From Ignavibacteriaceae bacterium (GTDB taxonomy: Bacteria; Bacteroidota; Ignavibacteria; Ignavibacteriales; Ignavibacteriaceae), in the NCBI GenBank assembly GCA_013388545.1, contig JACAFB010000031.1, positions 62,001-126,000 of the forward strand: 64,000 bases of DNA, in the 5' to 3' direction. Positions 35,761 through 45,368 of this stretch are shown here, piece after piece (the stretch's first letter is position 1; every line of letters starts with the position of its first letter). A program made the translations under genes and the position numbers. The notes under the pieces were generated by a model that worked only from the letters and a program-made list of their open reading frames with translations, was not told the DNA's origin and made no database searches.

Positions 35761-37131
35761 TTATCTTAATACCTGAATTTTTCTCTCCCAATTATCATCC
35801 CGCAGCTCTCCTCTTACAGTTGAATGGACGAGAAGATATTCATTAAAACCAATTACATCGGCAAATATGAAAATCACACCACCTTCAATATGATTATAAT
35901 ACCAGATTTCATAAGGTTTAGTATCAACCTGGTTCGGGTAGCGTTCAATTTCACTCGGCTCACCGTAAGTTATGTAAACCCGGCCTCTGTCCGACCTCCA
36001 GCCTTTTTTGGATGTAGTTCCAAATTTATCATTGGAATATTTTACGCGTTCAAGATAGGATTTCATTATTTCATTTTCAGGAGTTCCGGGAGTTTCATCT
36101 CTTGCTTTCCAGAATTTGGATAGGAAAGCCCTCTTACCTTCATTGTTATCAATCGACTCCCATTGAGATCTTTCATCAATTGTTGCGATGTATGAAGAAT
36201 ATCCAAACATTTCATCAAGCTCTTCATCTGACATACCTAAAAACTGTGTGCCTGTTTGTTCAGTTGTGGCTATCGTAGTTTTAGTTGTATCGATAACTTT
36301 AGGATTGTAGATAAACAGTCTCTTAGTTGAAACCAAAGATTGGTTATTTGCACTGTCGATAAGAGCGACAACCAGAGTATAAGCTCCGGTTGGGATTTTA
36401 GTAATATTCAAAGCACCAACTTCTACCATCGAAGTAATTTTAGTTGAGACTTTTTTCTGTTTCGAAATCAGGCTTTTATTATTAACATCAACAAGTAGGT
36501 GGCGCAAAGTATAATAATCTGATCTTGCATTCAGATTAACATTGTAAAGTTCTGTGTAGAAGTAAACAATTGGAAGAGATTCTCCAAAGATTTTTGAGGG
36601 ATTCGGAACGACCTCATAAGTATTTTTATAAAACATTGAATTACTTTGTTCAACCTGCTTAATTGAGGTTGCAAGCTGAATATCACTTATAGAAAATCTC
36701 TCCTTAGGCAATCCTGAAATTGTGACTGGATAAGAGACTGTGTCAACTTTTGAACTTTCATTCAAATCACTGCCGGTTAAATAGCAAATATAATTTCCGA
36801 ACGGAAGAAGAAAGCCAAGATTACCCGTCAGACTTTTTAGACGGTCAATTGTAGTGTCAATCAGCTCATTATTGAAATTATACATTTTATCAATAGCAGT
36901 TAATCCAGTTGATTTGTCGATGAACTTTATTTGAAGCGTTCCACCGCAGCTATATTTTCCCTCAGATGAAACGAGTTTCAATTGCGGCTGATAAAATGAA
37001 TAGTAAATTTCAACATAGCCGGTGCTGTCGTCATAAAAAAACCTTGCAAAATCAAAATCGACTTTGAAAATATCTTGGGAGAAAGCTGCTGAAGAAAAAA
37101 GTAAAACGGAAATAAGAATTTTTTTAATCAT
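35761..37131 (-). CDS. GWxTD-domain exported protein
   Basis: GWxTD domains occur in exported proteins of Ignavibacteria, Bacteroidota and Chlorobi. The 456-residue product has a signal peptide (1-18), a beta-rich middle, and a C-terminal GWxTD-type motif: KKGWRSDRGRVYITYGEPSE near residue 395, with FWKARDETPGTPENE before it. The family's function is not established. It lies between two terminators, downstream of the PorV-like gene, so it may be expressed alone or by readthrough. Confidence 0.85.
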   Translation of the reverse strand: MIKKILISVLLFSSAAFSQDIFKVDFDFARFFYDDSTGYVEIYYSFYQPQLKLVSSEGKYSCGGTLQIKFIDKSTGLTAIDKMYNFNNELIDTTIDRLKSLTGNLGFLLPFGNYICYLTGSDLNESSKVDTVSYPVTISGLPKERFSISDIQLATSIKQVEQSNSMFYKNTYEVVPNPSKIFGESLPIVYFYTELYNVNLNARSDYYTLRHLLVDVNNKSLISKQKKVSTKITSMVEVGALNITKIPTGAYTLVVALIDSANNQSLVSTKRLFIYNPKVIDTTKTTIATTEQTGTQFLGMSDEELDEMFGYSSYIATIDERSQWESIDNNEGKRAFLSKFWKARDETPGTPENEIMKSYLERVKYSNDKFGTTSKKGWRSDRGRVYITYGEPSEIERYPNQVDTKPYEIWYYNHIEGGVIFIFADVIGFNEYLLVHSTVRGELRDDNWERKIQVLR

Positions 37132-37144
37132 AATTTTAATAATA

Positions 37145-37170
37145 AAAAAGGCTGGTTTCCCAGCCTTTTT
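37145..37170 (-). terminator. Terminator between the PorV-like and GWxTD genes
   Basis: AAAAAGGCTGG (37145-37155) pairs with CCAGCCTTTTT (37160-37170) across a four-base loop. It lies downstream of the PorV-like gene and immediately upstream of the GWxTD gene, and is symmetrical enough to act in either direction. Confidence 0.9.
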
Positions 37171-37190
37171 GATTTATGAAACAATTACGT

Positions 37191-38240
37191 TTAGAAACCG
37201 AGCTTTACAGCAAACAAATGGTTTGCATCAAAGAACCTTGCAAACCTGTAAGCATAATCAACAGTAATGTCCAGAGCAGTCTTCAGTTTAACACCAGCGC
37301 CAAGAGTGACTCCGAATATATTTTCTTCGTCCTCGAAGCTGGGGTTATCATCGGCTTCAGGCTGAAATGCATAACCACCTCGGAGAAATACCAGATCGTT
37401 ATAGCTGAATTCAGCGGCCAATTTGTACTGATCATTTGAAAAGTTGTTGTTTTCAAATGAGGTCATTACCAATCCTTTAATATCATTGGCAAAGGATCTT
37501 TCATATGCTATACCAAGCTCGAGTTGTGAAGGTAATTCAAAAGGAGCCGCATCAATCTGATAATACTGGAAACCTCTGTTTGAAAGAGGATCTTCAGCTA
37601 CTCTCAGCAAATCAGGACCATCGAATGACATCGAAGGACCGAGATTTCTTAATACGATTCCAATCTTTAAGCCTTCTAAACCGGCAAAGCCATTGTACAT
37701 TACACCAGCATCAAATGCAAAACCGGTTGCACTTACTCTCATTATCTTTTCAGAAATAAGTTTGAAATTTGCACCAACAGAAATTCTGTCGGTAAGATAA
37801 TTCGAATATGTTAATCCGATTGTAACATATGTTGGTGAAAAAACAGAACCTGTTCCCTGAGGAGCTTCAACAGTAGTAACCGGTATATCGCCAAAGTCGA
37901 TAGACTTAATACTAAGCCCCAATGCACCGAAGCCTTCAAACTGAGTTGCAACAACTGCATAAGAAACTCCGATGTCGGCAATATAATTCATCTGCGAAAA
38001 GAGAACTTCAACACTAGAGTTCATCAGGCTTAAGCCAGCAGGATTATAATAGATAGCTTCTGAACCTTCTATACCTGCAATATATGAACCGTTAAGTGAT
38101 AAACCTCTTCCGCCGACCGGTATTAACAACTCTTGAGCACCCGCAGTACCATTTCTTCTGCCACCGCCGGCAAAAATTTCGGCACTGAGCACAAGCAGTA
38201 CTGCTAAAGTAAGTACCGTGTATTTTAGAAATATTTTCAT
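37191..38240 (-). CDS. PorV/PorQ-family outer-membrane barrel
   Basis: PorV shuttles cargo between the T9SS translocon and the sortase in Bacteroidota; PorQ is its relative. The 349-residue product has a signal peptide (1-24), the family block GGRGLSLNGSYIAGIEGSEA with IYYNPAGLS, repeated beta strands of an outer-membrane barrel, and a terminal phenylalanine (VKLGF) for barrel insertion. It follows the 1,087-residue secreted protein after 59 bases. Which of PorV or PorQ it corresponds to is not settled. Confidence 0.85.
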   Translation of the reverse strand: MKIFLKYTVLTLAVLLVLSAEIFAGGGRRNGTAGAQELLIPVGGRGLSLNGSYIAGIEGSEAIYYNPAGLSLMNSSVEVLFSQMNYIADIGVSYAVVATQFEGFGALGLSIKSIDFGDIPVTTVEAPQGTGSVFSPTYVTIGLTYSNYLTDRISVGANFKLISEKIMRVSATGFAFDAGVMYNGFAGLEGLKIGIVLRNLGPSMSFDGPDLLRVAEDPLSNRGFQYYQIDAAPFELPSQLELGIAYERSFANDIKGLVMTSFENNNFSNDQYKLAAEFSYNDLVFLRGGYAFQPEADDNPSFEDEENIFGVTLGAGVKLKTALDITVDYAYRFARFFDANHLFAVKLGF

Positions 38241-38299
38241 TTTAAACTCTCCATAATTAAATTTTTAATTTTGAGAGCGGGTATATGCCCACTCATAAT

Positions 38300-41200
38300 T
38301 TACAATCTATCAATGTATTGAGTCTCTCTTATTACGGCAATTTTCAGAACCTTTGTTCCGATTCCCGGTAAATCGATATATGCCAGGTACATACCGCTGG
38401 CTACCGGTAATTGATCCTTATTTAAGAGATTCCAATCTGCAAATTGTGAATTATCATCTTTGTCTATTCTTTGAATAAACACACCTGCTAATGAAAATAT
38501 TCTTATAGTTGCCTGATGTGGCAGATTTGTAAATCGTACAAACCTGTTGTACTTATTTTGCTCAAGAGCATGAGCGCCAAAATATGGATTTGGGAATACG
38601 CTGATTTCATCAAGCCTGTTTTTAGCAACTTCAGGATTGTTCAACTTTGGAGCCGTGGCAACAAATTCGAACTTATCATCAAGTGTAATCGGTTTCCAGG
38701 TTGCTATTCTAATCACTGTTCCCGGATCCGGCAGATCCGCAGGATCATTGCTCTTGGTCATGAAAGTCAGATTGACTACCGGATAATCAGACTGTGTTGC
38801 AGCTCCCGAAGGATTTGGAATGGGCTCAGTGTATGTAGTTCCACCTAAAGGATTTACGAAATATAAATCTTCATAGGCAACACTATCTTTATCCAGTCTG
38901 CTAATATCTAGATACAGCGACGACCAATTTGAATCCTTGAAACTTACATTTCTCTGAGTAGCGGCAGCCCACTGATCAAAAACTTTAACATATAAACGTT
39001 TGTCATCGTTTGGATCATCCGGGTTCCCGATATTCCAGAATTCCAGCGGTATAGTTCCCTTTCCAGTCGGATTAGATTTGAACTGACCATTAGCAAGTCC
39101 CGACCAGAAATAATAGTATTCATTATTGGTTCCTGTGAATCTCAACTCATAATCATCTGATCCAATAGAACTTCCTGCCAGATTCTGTATTGAGCTTGCT
39201 GTGCCTTTTACTGATGCTAACCACCACTTACGCGTTTCATTAGTAGTAGTAACGCCAAAGCAGTTTCTTCCTAATCTTGGTACGTATGGTCTTAAGTTAC
39301 CGGATGAGGGGACATCCTTGCCATTTTCTTTAATAAGAGATACTTCTCTTACTTTTGATGTTGAGTTACCAGGATCTGAAACTGCAATAATAAATCCATC
39401 AATAATTTTAGTATTCTTTGATGAATCTACACCGGCTGCAGTTAAATCTGTAAAAGCTGTCTCGTTCTTAATAATAGTATCACTCCTGGTAACATTAACC
39501 AGGTTCCATGCAAGAGAAGTTGCAGGTGTTGGATCAACATCTGTAAAGAAGACACTATACTTATCGCCGGTAAGTGCATTAGGATCCACAACACTAACAT
39601 TTACTAATCCATTGCTGCGTCCGGCTGTTCGTGTAACTTCTATCAGGTCACCTTGATTATAAGTATACTCGTCACCAACCTGAGGTGACTGTGGAAATAC
39701 TTCTATTGGTGCATATGGAGTTCGTAAGACTTTTGGACTACCATTGGGGCAATAACCATAAGCTACTACACCAATATAATACGGACTTCCATTATTCAAC
39801 GGTCTTCTCGAATAAGCATCAGTGGTAATTTCAAAGAACCTTTGAAGCTTACTATCAGTACCATTAGCAACCGGAAGCAGAACAGTTTGCCCCTGAACTG
39901 TCTGGAAGTCAAGAATCTCAGTTATACCATTTTCAACGTCAAATATGCCAAGCAGCACCGGATCGGATCCGGCAATATTACTGAATTGGTATACTTCATA
40001 TCCTTCGAACGTATATGTCGTATCAGATAAACCTTTCCCGCCAAGTAAAGGATCAAAAGCATCATAGGATTCCGAATTGTCTTCCCAGTAAAAAACAATC
40101 TTCCTATCTAATCCTACTGCCGTAATTGAGGGCTGAGGCGGAGCCGGAACAAGATTGAAGTCAAGATCATATGCGATTTGTGCCGCACGATCAGTTTCCT
40201 TTAAGACTTTCAAGCTGTTCAGATTATCTGTACCTCTTGCACAGAGGATACCGACAACAACTTCTTGCGTATCTCCCGGTACCATTGTAAATGTTCCGGA
40301 AGACATTGTAATTCTTCTGTCTCCGGGAGGTTTACCACCAGGCCAGCCAGGACCCTCGTACCAACCTGTTCCGGCTATCGGATCACCAGAAAGGCAATAC
40401 TGAACTTCAAGACCGGTATTGGGATCAACGAAGGGTGACCCGTCATATGTTCGGCTAGTCATATAATAATACATTTGAATAGAGCCGCTGGGAGAACCCA
40501 AATCCGGATCTATGTAAGTATTATCATTATTAATATAGAATGAGAATGAGGTTAAAGGAAGATTAGTTTTTCCTTTTATCCATCTCCCATCAAATTTTGC
40601 ACTATCTGGCAAATTTTTCTCGGTAATTATGGGATATCTTGCCGGATCGTAAGGAATTACCGGACCCTGGAAAAAGTCATATCCGGCAGCAGGAGGCGGC
40701 GTTCCATAACCGGTTTCATCGTTATTATCACTATTATAGATGAAGCCAAGTGTAAGTAGTGTGTCGCAGCCAGAATAATCATCATTGGCATATCCCAGAT
40801 CCGGATCAGACCAATAAGCCAGAATCATATCACGGATAGTGTTATTACCTTTATTTATAATTTTGTATTTCTTGAATACCATATCACCAAGGGGTCCGGT
40901 TCTGTTGAACCCGAAAATAGTACATTGAATTTCAAGACCCATCGGTTGAGTACCGTACAAGAAAGTAGTTCTGGAAGCGTCGAGGTCGTTCATCACGAAC
41001 CATATTGTCTCGTCTCCAAGAGATTGGGGCAAGTCTACTCCACGAGTAAAAATTTTATCGCCGTCTACATCAACCCAGGGAGCGCCATCTTCAACAGGCC
41101 AGTTGTTGTAATCGGATTCATATCTGTCCCGATCAGTACCCGGAGGTAAAAGTTCCCAGCCTTTTCTGATCCTGTAGATTTTATATTTAGGATTTGAAGC

Positions 41201-41563
41201 ATCGGATGTAACACCGGGAAGAATCGGGCCGGCAGCTAAGCCGTATCTGTATGTACTTCCACCAACGCGGGTTTCTGTACCAACTTTGCCTCCGAAGAGC
41301 AAACCATCTTCAAAGATAGCTGCAACAGTTCCATTGATTCCGCCAGGCCAAACAAGACCGCTACCGTTAGTAATAGGATTATATGAGCCCATACCATTAT
41401 TAGCAAAGTACATCAGGATCTGATTAATGGCTATGTACTCAGTAATATCATTTGTGTTCGTTTTATACGTTTGATTTCCCTTTTTCTCCTCGGGCAGTGT
41501 CGCTCCAAAGAAAACAAGAGCAAGAAACAGTATAAAAAGTTTAATAGGAATATTTTTTTTCAT
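38300..41563 (-). CDS. Very large secreted protein with C-terminal sorting-type domain
   Basis: The 1,087-residue product has a signal peptide (about 1-25) and long beta-rich domains with Asp/Gly/Asn-rich loops; calcium binding is possible but not shown. The last about 90 residues (EISVFPNPYFGAHALEQNKY through AGVFIQRI and ASGMYLAYI) form a T9SS-type sorting domain, although the KKM ending is absent. No enzyme family is recognised; an adhesin or surface-layer role is a guess. ATG 41563 has an AGGAG site six bases upstream and is preferred to 41578. It sits between the TonB receptor and PorV-like genes. Confidence 0.75.
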   Translation of the reverse strand: MKKNIPIKLFILFLALVFFGATLPEEKKGNQTYKTNTNDITEYIAINQILMYFANNGMGSYNPITNGSGLVWPGGINGTVAAIFEDGLLFGGKVGTETRVGGSTYRYGLAAGPILPGVTSDASNPKYKIYRIRKGWELLPPGTDRDRYESDYNNWPVEDGAPWVDVDGDKIFTRGVDLPQSLGDETIWFVMNDLDASRTTFLYGTQPMGLEIQCTIFGFNRTGPLGDMVFKKYKIINKGNNTIRDMILAYWSDPDLGYANDDYSGCDTLLTLGFIYNSDNNDETGYGTPPPAAGYDFFQGPVIPYDPARYPIITEKNLPDSAKFDGRWIKGKTNLPLTSFSFYINNDNTYIDPDLGSPSGSIQMYYYMTSRTYDGSPFVDPNTGLEVQYCLSGDPIAGTGWYEGPGWPGGKPPGDRRITMSSGTFTMVPGDTQEVVVGILCARGTDNLNSLKVLKETDRAAQIAYDLDFNLVPAPPQPSITAVGLDRKIVFYWEDNSESYDAFDPLLGGKGLSDTTYTFEGYEVYQFSNIAGSDPVLLGIFDVENGITEILDFQTVQGQTVLLPVANGTDSKLQRFFEITTDAYSRRPLNNGSPYYIGVVAYGYCPNGSPKVLRTPYAPIEVFPQSPQVGDEYTYNQGDLIEVTRTAGRSNGLVNVSVVDPNALTGDKYSVFFTDVDPTPATSLAWNLVNVTRSDTIIKNETAFTDLTAAGVDSSKNTKIIDGFIIAVSDPGNSTSKVREVSLIKENGKDVPSSGNLRPYVPRLGRNCFGVTTTNETRKWWLASVKGTASSIQNLAGSSIGSDDYELRFTGTNNEYYYFWSGLANGQFKSNPTGKGTIPLEFWNIGNPDDPNDDKRLYVKVFDQWAAATQRNVSFKDSNWSSLYLDISRLDKDSVAYEDLYFVNPLGGTTYTEPIPNPSGAATQSDYPVVNLTFMTKSNDPADLPDPGTVIRIATWKPITLDDKFEFVATAPKLNNPEVAKNRLDEISVFPNPYFGAHALEQNKYNRFVRFTNLPHQATIRIFSLAGVFIQRIDKDDNSQFADWNLLNKDQLPVASGMYLAYIDLPGIGTKVLKIAVIRETQYIDRL

Positions 41564-41590
41564 ACTTAACTCCTGCAAATATTCATTTGA

Positions 41591-44470
41591 TTAATATTCT
41601 AACTTTAAACCTAACCTGATCTGTCTTGGCGTACCATATATATTAGCGTTATCATTATTCACGGTGTTGTAAACATCAATATATTTCTGAGCAACTGCCT
41701 CACCATAGGTTTCACGGTAGCTCTGAACAATACCGGCTCCTTCATCTGAAGCGAGATAGCCATTATTCGTTGTGCCTGTTTGTATAAATACATCTGTAAC
41801 ATTCTTTGTATTAAGAATGTTGATGACCCACAGATAAATATTGAAATCCAGCGGGCCAAGCTTGAATGATTTATCAAGACGAGCATCAATCTGGAAGTTC
41901 CATGGTGTAGTAGATTCGTTAAGTGTTTCAAGAGGAATTCTACCGTTACCATATCCTTCTACTTTGGTGAAGTTATGACCACTATTGAATGTAAACAACA
42001 AGTTCAACCCTGTATTGCTTAACCAGGCCGGGCCATCGTCTTCGCCAAATCTGTAGTCAGCATTTATTGAACCTCTGTGAGTCTGATTGAAGTCAAGAGG
42101 AGATATCTGCTGAGGCAGAAATGGAGTAGCCGTTGGAGACTGCCAGAGAGCTCTGAATCCGGTTGAAGAGGTAGAACCTGTTCCACGGGCATCGGAGAAT
42201 GTATAATCCAATGTTGCAGAGAGTCGTTCGGTTCTCCTTAAATCAAGTCTCAATTCAAATCCCTTGGTTGTAGCAAAATCGCCATTTGTAAATGCGTAAT
42301 ATGAACCATGCTGTGAGCTGGGATCGGCATAAACAAAACGGATTTGCACCTGGTCTTTTATATCTTTATAAAAGGCTGTTACGTCAAAAGCAAAGTTCTC
42401 GCCAACCTGCTGTGTAAAACCAATTTCGTAAGAGGTTGTTCTCTCAGGCTTTAATCCAAAACCAACAGGGGCTTGAATTGCATATCCACCTTTAATATTA
42501 TCAGACGCAACAACCCATCCCTGATATATATCTCTCAATCTTGTCTGCTGTATGAATTTTCCATACTGGGCATGGAATTTTGTAACATCAGTAAGATTAA
42601 ATGAGAAACCTAACCTTGGACTAACCTGAACAGTAGGATCAACTTCGACTAACTCATCAGGATCAACAATTCCCTCCTCATCAAATTGAATATTAGTCGG
42701 ATCTTTAAATACTTTGCTGTCTGTTTTAATATAATCAAGACGGAAGCCAAGATTGAATACAAGGTCATTGAATTCCATTTTATCCTGAATATAATATGCA
42801 GCAAAAATTGGATGTTTAGGACGATAAAGTCCTTCTTCATCTGTCTGATTTCCTACTAAATCATATCCGTAATTATCAACTCTTCTGTACCATTGAGTGT
42901 AAGGAGCATCAGGATTTTCGCGGGCGTAATTTGCAAGTAAAGATGCGCTGCCAAAAGCATATCTTCTGATAGTCCAATACTTGAATTCGCCTCCGGTCTT
43001 GAATTCATGCTCTTTACCAATCTGGTAAGTGAGGTCGATATTTCCACCTAAACTCTGCTGTCTTATTTTCTGATAAAATGCTTGTGTTTCAGACGGCTTG
43101 GCAAAAGTAGAATTAAAAGCACGGTATCTTGCCAAATCTGAACCATCTCTTAAAAGCGTATATCCGATTGCGGCGTTGTCCAATGAGTCACCATATGATT
43201 TAACATTATGTTTGAAATCAGGGTCCATATTAACATCGTAGTCTGAATAGTAAACGAAATTAAGATCATAATAAGCATTTGAGCTAAGAAGATGTGTAAT
43301 TTTAAAATTACCTGTAGCCGTATAACCTTCGCTGATGCCAGCTCGTTTTTCGGCAAGTAATTCAGCAATACCAACACCATCTCTGCTATAATACTGGTAA
43401 TAAGTACCGCCAACTTTAAAGATGAACGGTTTGAAATCTGCAGAGATATTTCCCTGAAGTCTCCAGCTTTGAGTAGCAGCATTAACAATATATCCTGCAG
43501 GATAAACAATGCTAAATGTATCTGCTCTCGATCCCAAAGAAGGGTCTGTCAGGTTAACAAAATTTGCCCCCTCCCAATATCTTATCGGGCTTCGCTGGAA
43601 AATGTTGCTTCCAGCCAGGAAGAATTTAAATGTTTTATCATTCGGGATTATAGGACCGCTGATAGTAGCAACATATTCGCTATAACCATATGAATACCCG
43701 CCAAGGAACTTCCGGTCGCTTGTGGGAGAGACAAAATTATCAGTTATAGCTTCAAGAGAAATATTGTATCGATCAGTACCTGATTTTGTGATAGTGCTGA
43801 CAATTCCGCCGGTAGCACCGCCAAATTCAGCGGAGTAACCACCAGCCTGAAACTGAATTTCTTCGATAGAGTTTGTGATAATACTTGAGCTGTTACCTCC
43901 AAAAAGCGCATCTGTTACAAGCACTCCGTCAACATAGAATGCAACTGCATCAGAACGACTTCCACGCACATAAATGTTTCCACCCTGATTTACTACACCA
44001 GCCTGCTGAGATACAATTGAGTTAACACCTCGAACCGGAAGATTTTCAATATCCTCTGATTTAATAAGCGTATTAGAGTTGGTGGAGTTTTTATTAATAA
44101 GAGGTCTTATTGCCTGAACAACAATTTCCTGAGTTTCAATTGAACTGGATCGCAGCTCAAAATTAACTTCGCTTGTAAGGTCGGCGTATACTCTTATATT
44201 TTCGATAGTAAAATCCCGATAACCAATATAACTGGCTTTAATCGAATATGTACCGGGGGCTACGTTAAGAATGAAATAATCACCATTAACATCAGTAGCA
44301 GAACCAAGTGTGGTTCCAACCACGATAACATTTGCTCCGATTAAAGGTTCTTTGGTATCAGCATCGATTACTCTACCAGCAAGCTTACCGGAGGCCATAT
44401 TAGGGATTGAGTTGGCCAGAACTGGCAAGCTAAGGAGTAAAGTAAGCAAAATTGTAAATTTCCTAAGCAT
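41591..44470 (-). CDS. TonB-dependent outer-membrane receptor
   Basis: The 959-residue protein has a signal peptide (1-19), a carboxypeptidase-regulatory-like domain (about 27-115, with GRVIDADTKEPLIGANVIVV), a plug (about 120-235, with IENLPVRGVNSIVSQQAGV and IYVRGSRSDAVAFYVDG) and a C-terminal barrel ending in the aromatic tail LGLKLEY. Such receptors take up ligands, often glycans or siderophores, using TonB energy; the substrate is unknown. A lipoprotein gene lies 29 bases upstream, as in SusC/SusD-like pairs, but that lipoprotein is DUF4397, not SusD. Confidence 0.92.
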   Translation of the reverse strand: MLRKFTILLTLLLSLPVLANSIPNMASGKLAGRVIDADTKEPLIGANVIVVGTTLGSATDVNGDYFILNVAPGTYSIKASYIGYRDFTIENIRVYADLTSEVNFELRSSSIETQEIVVQAIRPLINKNSTNSNTLIKSEDIENLPVRGVNSIVSQQAGVVNQGGNIYVRGSRSDAVAFYVDGVLVTDALFGGNSSSIITNSIEEIQFQAGGYSAEFGGATGGIVSTITKSGTDRYNISLEAITDNFVSPTSDRKFLGGYSYGYSEYVATISGPIIPNDKTFKFFLAGSNIFQRSPIRYWEGANFVNLTDPSLGSRADTFSIVYPAGYIVNAATQSWRLQGNISADFKPFIFKVGGTYYQYYSRDGVGIAELLAEKRAGISEGYTATGNFKITHLLSSNAYYDLNFVYYSDYDVNMDPDFKHNVKSYGDSLDNAAIGYTLLRDGSDLARYRAFNSTFAKPSETQAFYQKIRQQSLGGNIDLTYQIGKEHEFKTGGEFKYWTIRRYAFGSASLLANYARENPDAPYTQWYRRVDNYGYDLVGNQTDEEGLYRPKHPIFAAYYIQDKMEFNDLVFNLGFRLDYIKTDSKVFKDPTNIQFDEEGIVDPDELVEVDPTVQVSPRLGFSFNLTDVTKFHAQYGKFIQQTRLRDIYQGWVVASDNIKGGYAIQAPVGFGLKPERTTSYEIGFTQQVGENFAFDVTAFYKDIKDQVQIRFVYADPSSQHGSYYAFTNGDFATTKGFELRLDLRRTERLSATLDYTFSDARGTGSTSSTGFRALWQSPTATPFLPQQISPLDFNQTHRGSINADYRFGEDDGPAWLSNTGLNLLFTFNSGHNFTKVEGYGNGRIPLETLNESTTPWNFQIDARLDKSFKLGPLDFNIYLWVINILNTKNVTDVFIQTGTTNNGYLASDEGAGIVQSYRETYGEAVAQKYIDVYNTVNNDNANIYGTPRQIRLGLKLEY

Positions 44471-44499
44471 ACTGTTTACCTTTTATTTAGTTAATAATT

Positions 44500-45267
44500 T
44501 TATTTACCTCTAACCGGGAGAGGATCATTTTCTAAATGCATAATGCCAGGATTAATGGCATTACCTGTTAAAACAAACAAATATCTCTTACCTGCCTGAA
44601 TTTGAACCGAATCAGATGCAACAACATCAGTAGTAAGCAATTTTTTGAACACAAACTTGCGCCCACCAACTGCAGCATCTGTGAACCTTACGTCATTGAA
44701 GCCTTCATCTTTATTAAAGTCTTCAATTATTAAAGAATCTTTTCCGGCTGTTCCGTCATAAACATCAATTCGTGGCTGATCTGTTAAGGGATTCAAAGCC
44801 TGAGTTATCAAATATAAAAATGAAATATAAGCTTTACCCTGAACAGGCGAATTGTCATAATAGGTTAAGCCTTCAGCAAAAGTAGCATAATTGAAATTGT
44901 TTAAAGTGTCGACTGTTGAATATTCTCCTGTGAAAAAGCAGCTAACTTCATTATAAGAAGAGAAGTTTATCTTTTTGTTATAAATAGTATCATTAGTTGC
45001 TTTATCAACGATAGTTATTAATCTTTGTCCGGCGATAACGTCAAAGAAAGGTGTAACTTCCTGATATGCCAGGTCGCTTAATTCTGCAACGGGAGTAGTT
45101 CCATCGATTGTTACGACAAGATTGGCAACATTAGCCGAAAAGTTACCGATTCTAATGACGGCAAATGGACGTGCCGGAGCTTCAACAGTAGGTTCTTCAA
45201 CACAGCTAAAAATTCCGATGGCAAGTAAAAGAGAACTGAGTATCAGTGCTATTTTTTTTAGCCGCAT
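44500..45267 (-). CDS. DUF4397-domain lipoprotein
   Basis: The 255-residue product has a lipoprotein signal (hydrophobic 5-20, cysteine 22 in GIFSC), then about two DUF4397-type beta-sandwich units, signalled by AVIRIGNFSANVANLVVTID and the FFDVIAGQRLITIVDKATND block. DUF4397 proteins are surface lipoproteins of unclear function. It lies just upstream of the TonB-dependent receptor and is probably cotranscribed with it; together they may form a surface uptake or adhesion system. Confidence 0.8.
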   Translation of the reverse strand: MRLKKIALILSSLLLAIGIFSCVEEPTVEAPARPFAVIRIGNFSANVANLVVTIDGTTPVAELSDLAYQEVTPFFDVIAGQRLITIVDKATNDTIYNKKINFSSYNEVSCFFTGEYSTVDTLNNFNYATFAEGLTYYDNSPVQGKAYISFLYLITQALNPLTDQPRIDVYDGTAGKDSLIIEDFNKDEGFNDVRFTDAAVGGRKFVFKKLLTTDVVASDSVQIQAGKRYLFVLTGNAINPGIMHLENDPLPVRGK

Positions 45268-45308
45268 ACTAAACTCCTAAATTTTCTAAAATAATTATAA
45301 AGGCAGAA

Positions 45309-45337
45309 GCCTAACAAAAGCATTGCAAATGTTAGGC
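45309..45337 (-). other. Hairpin in the gap before the lipoprotein gene
   Basis: GCCTAACA (45309-45316) pairs with TGTTAGGC (45330-45337), with a 13-base loop but no clean T-run. It could attenuate readthrough from the secreted-protein gene upstream into the lipoprotein-receptor genes, or be a processing site. Confidence 0.4.
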
Positions 45338-45368
45338 ATCCACCAGGAAATATTATGTGTCTAAATCA

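Noticed and set aside
38516-38848. Plus-strand open frame of 110 codons
   Set aside because: It is antisense to the same secreted protein and has a cysteine- and tryptophan-scattered composition typical of shadow frames.
39201-39656. Open frame of 151 codons on the plus strand
   Set aside because: It lies antisense inside the 1,087-residue secreted protein, has no ribosome-binding site or recognisable product, and is explained as a shadow.
43150-43509. Hydrophobic minus-strand frame of 119 codons
   Set aside because: It is an alternative frame of the TonB-dependent receptor gene; the repeated Leu/Ile content comes from that coding sequence.
44470-45267. SusC/SusD-type polysaccharide utilisation pair
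   Set aside because: The receptor fits SusC-like layout, but the lipoprotein is DUF4397-like with no SusD helices, and no glycoside hydrolase lies nearby.
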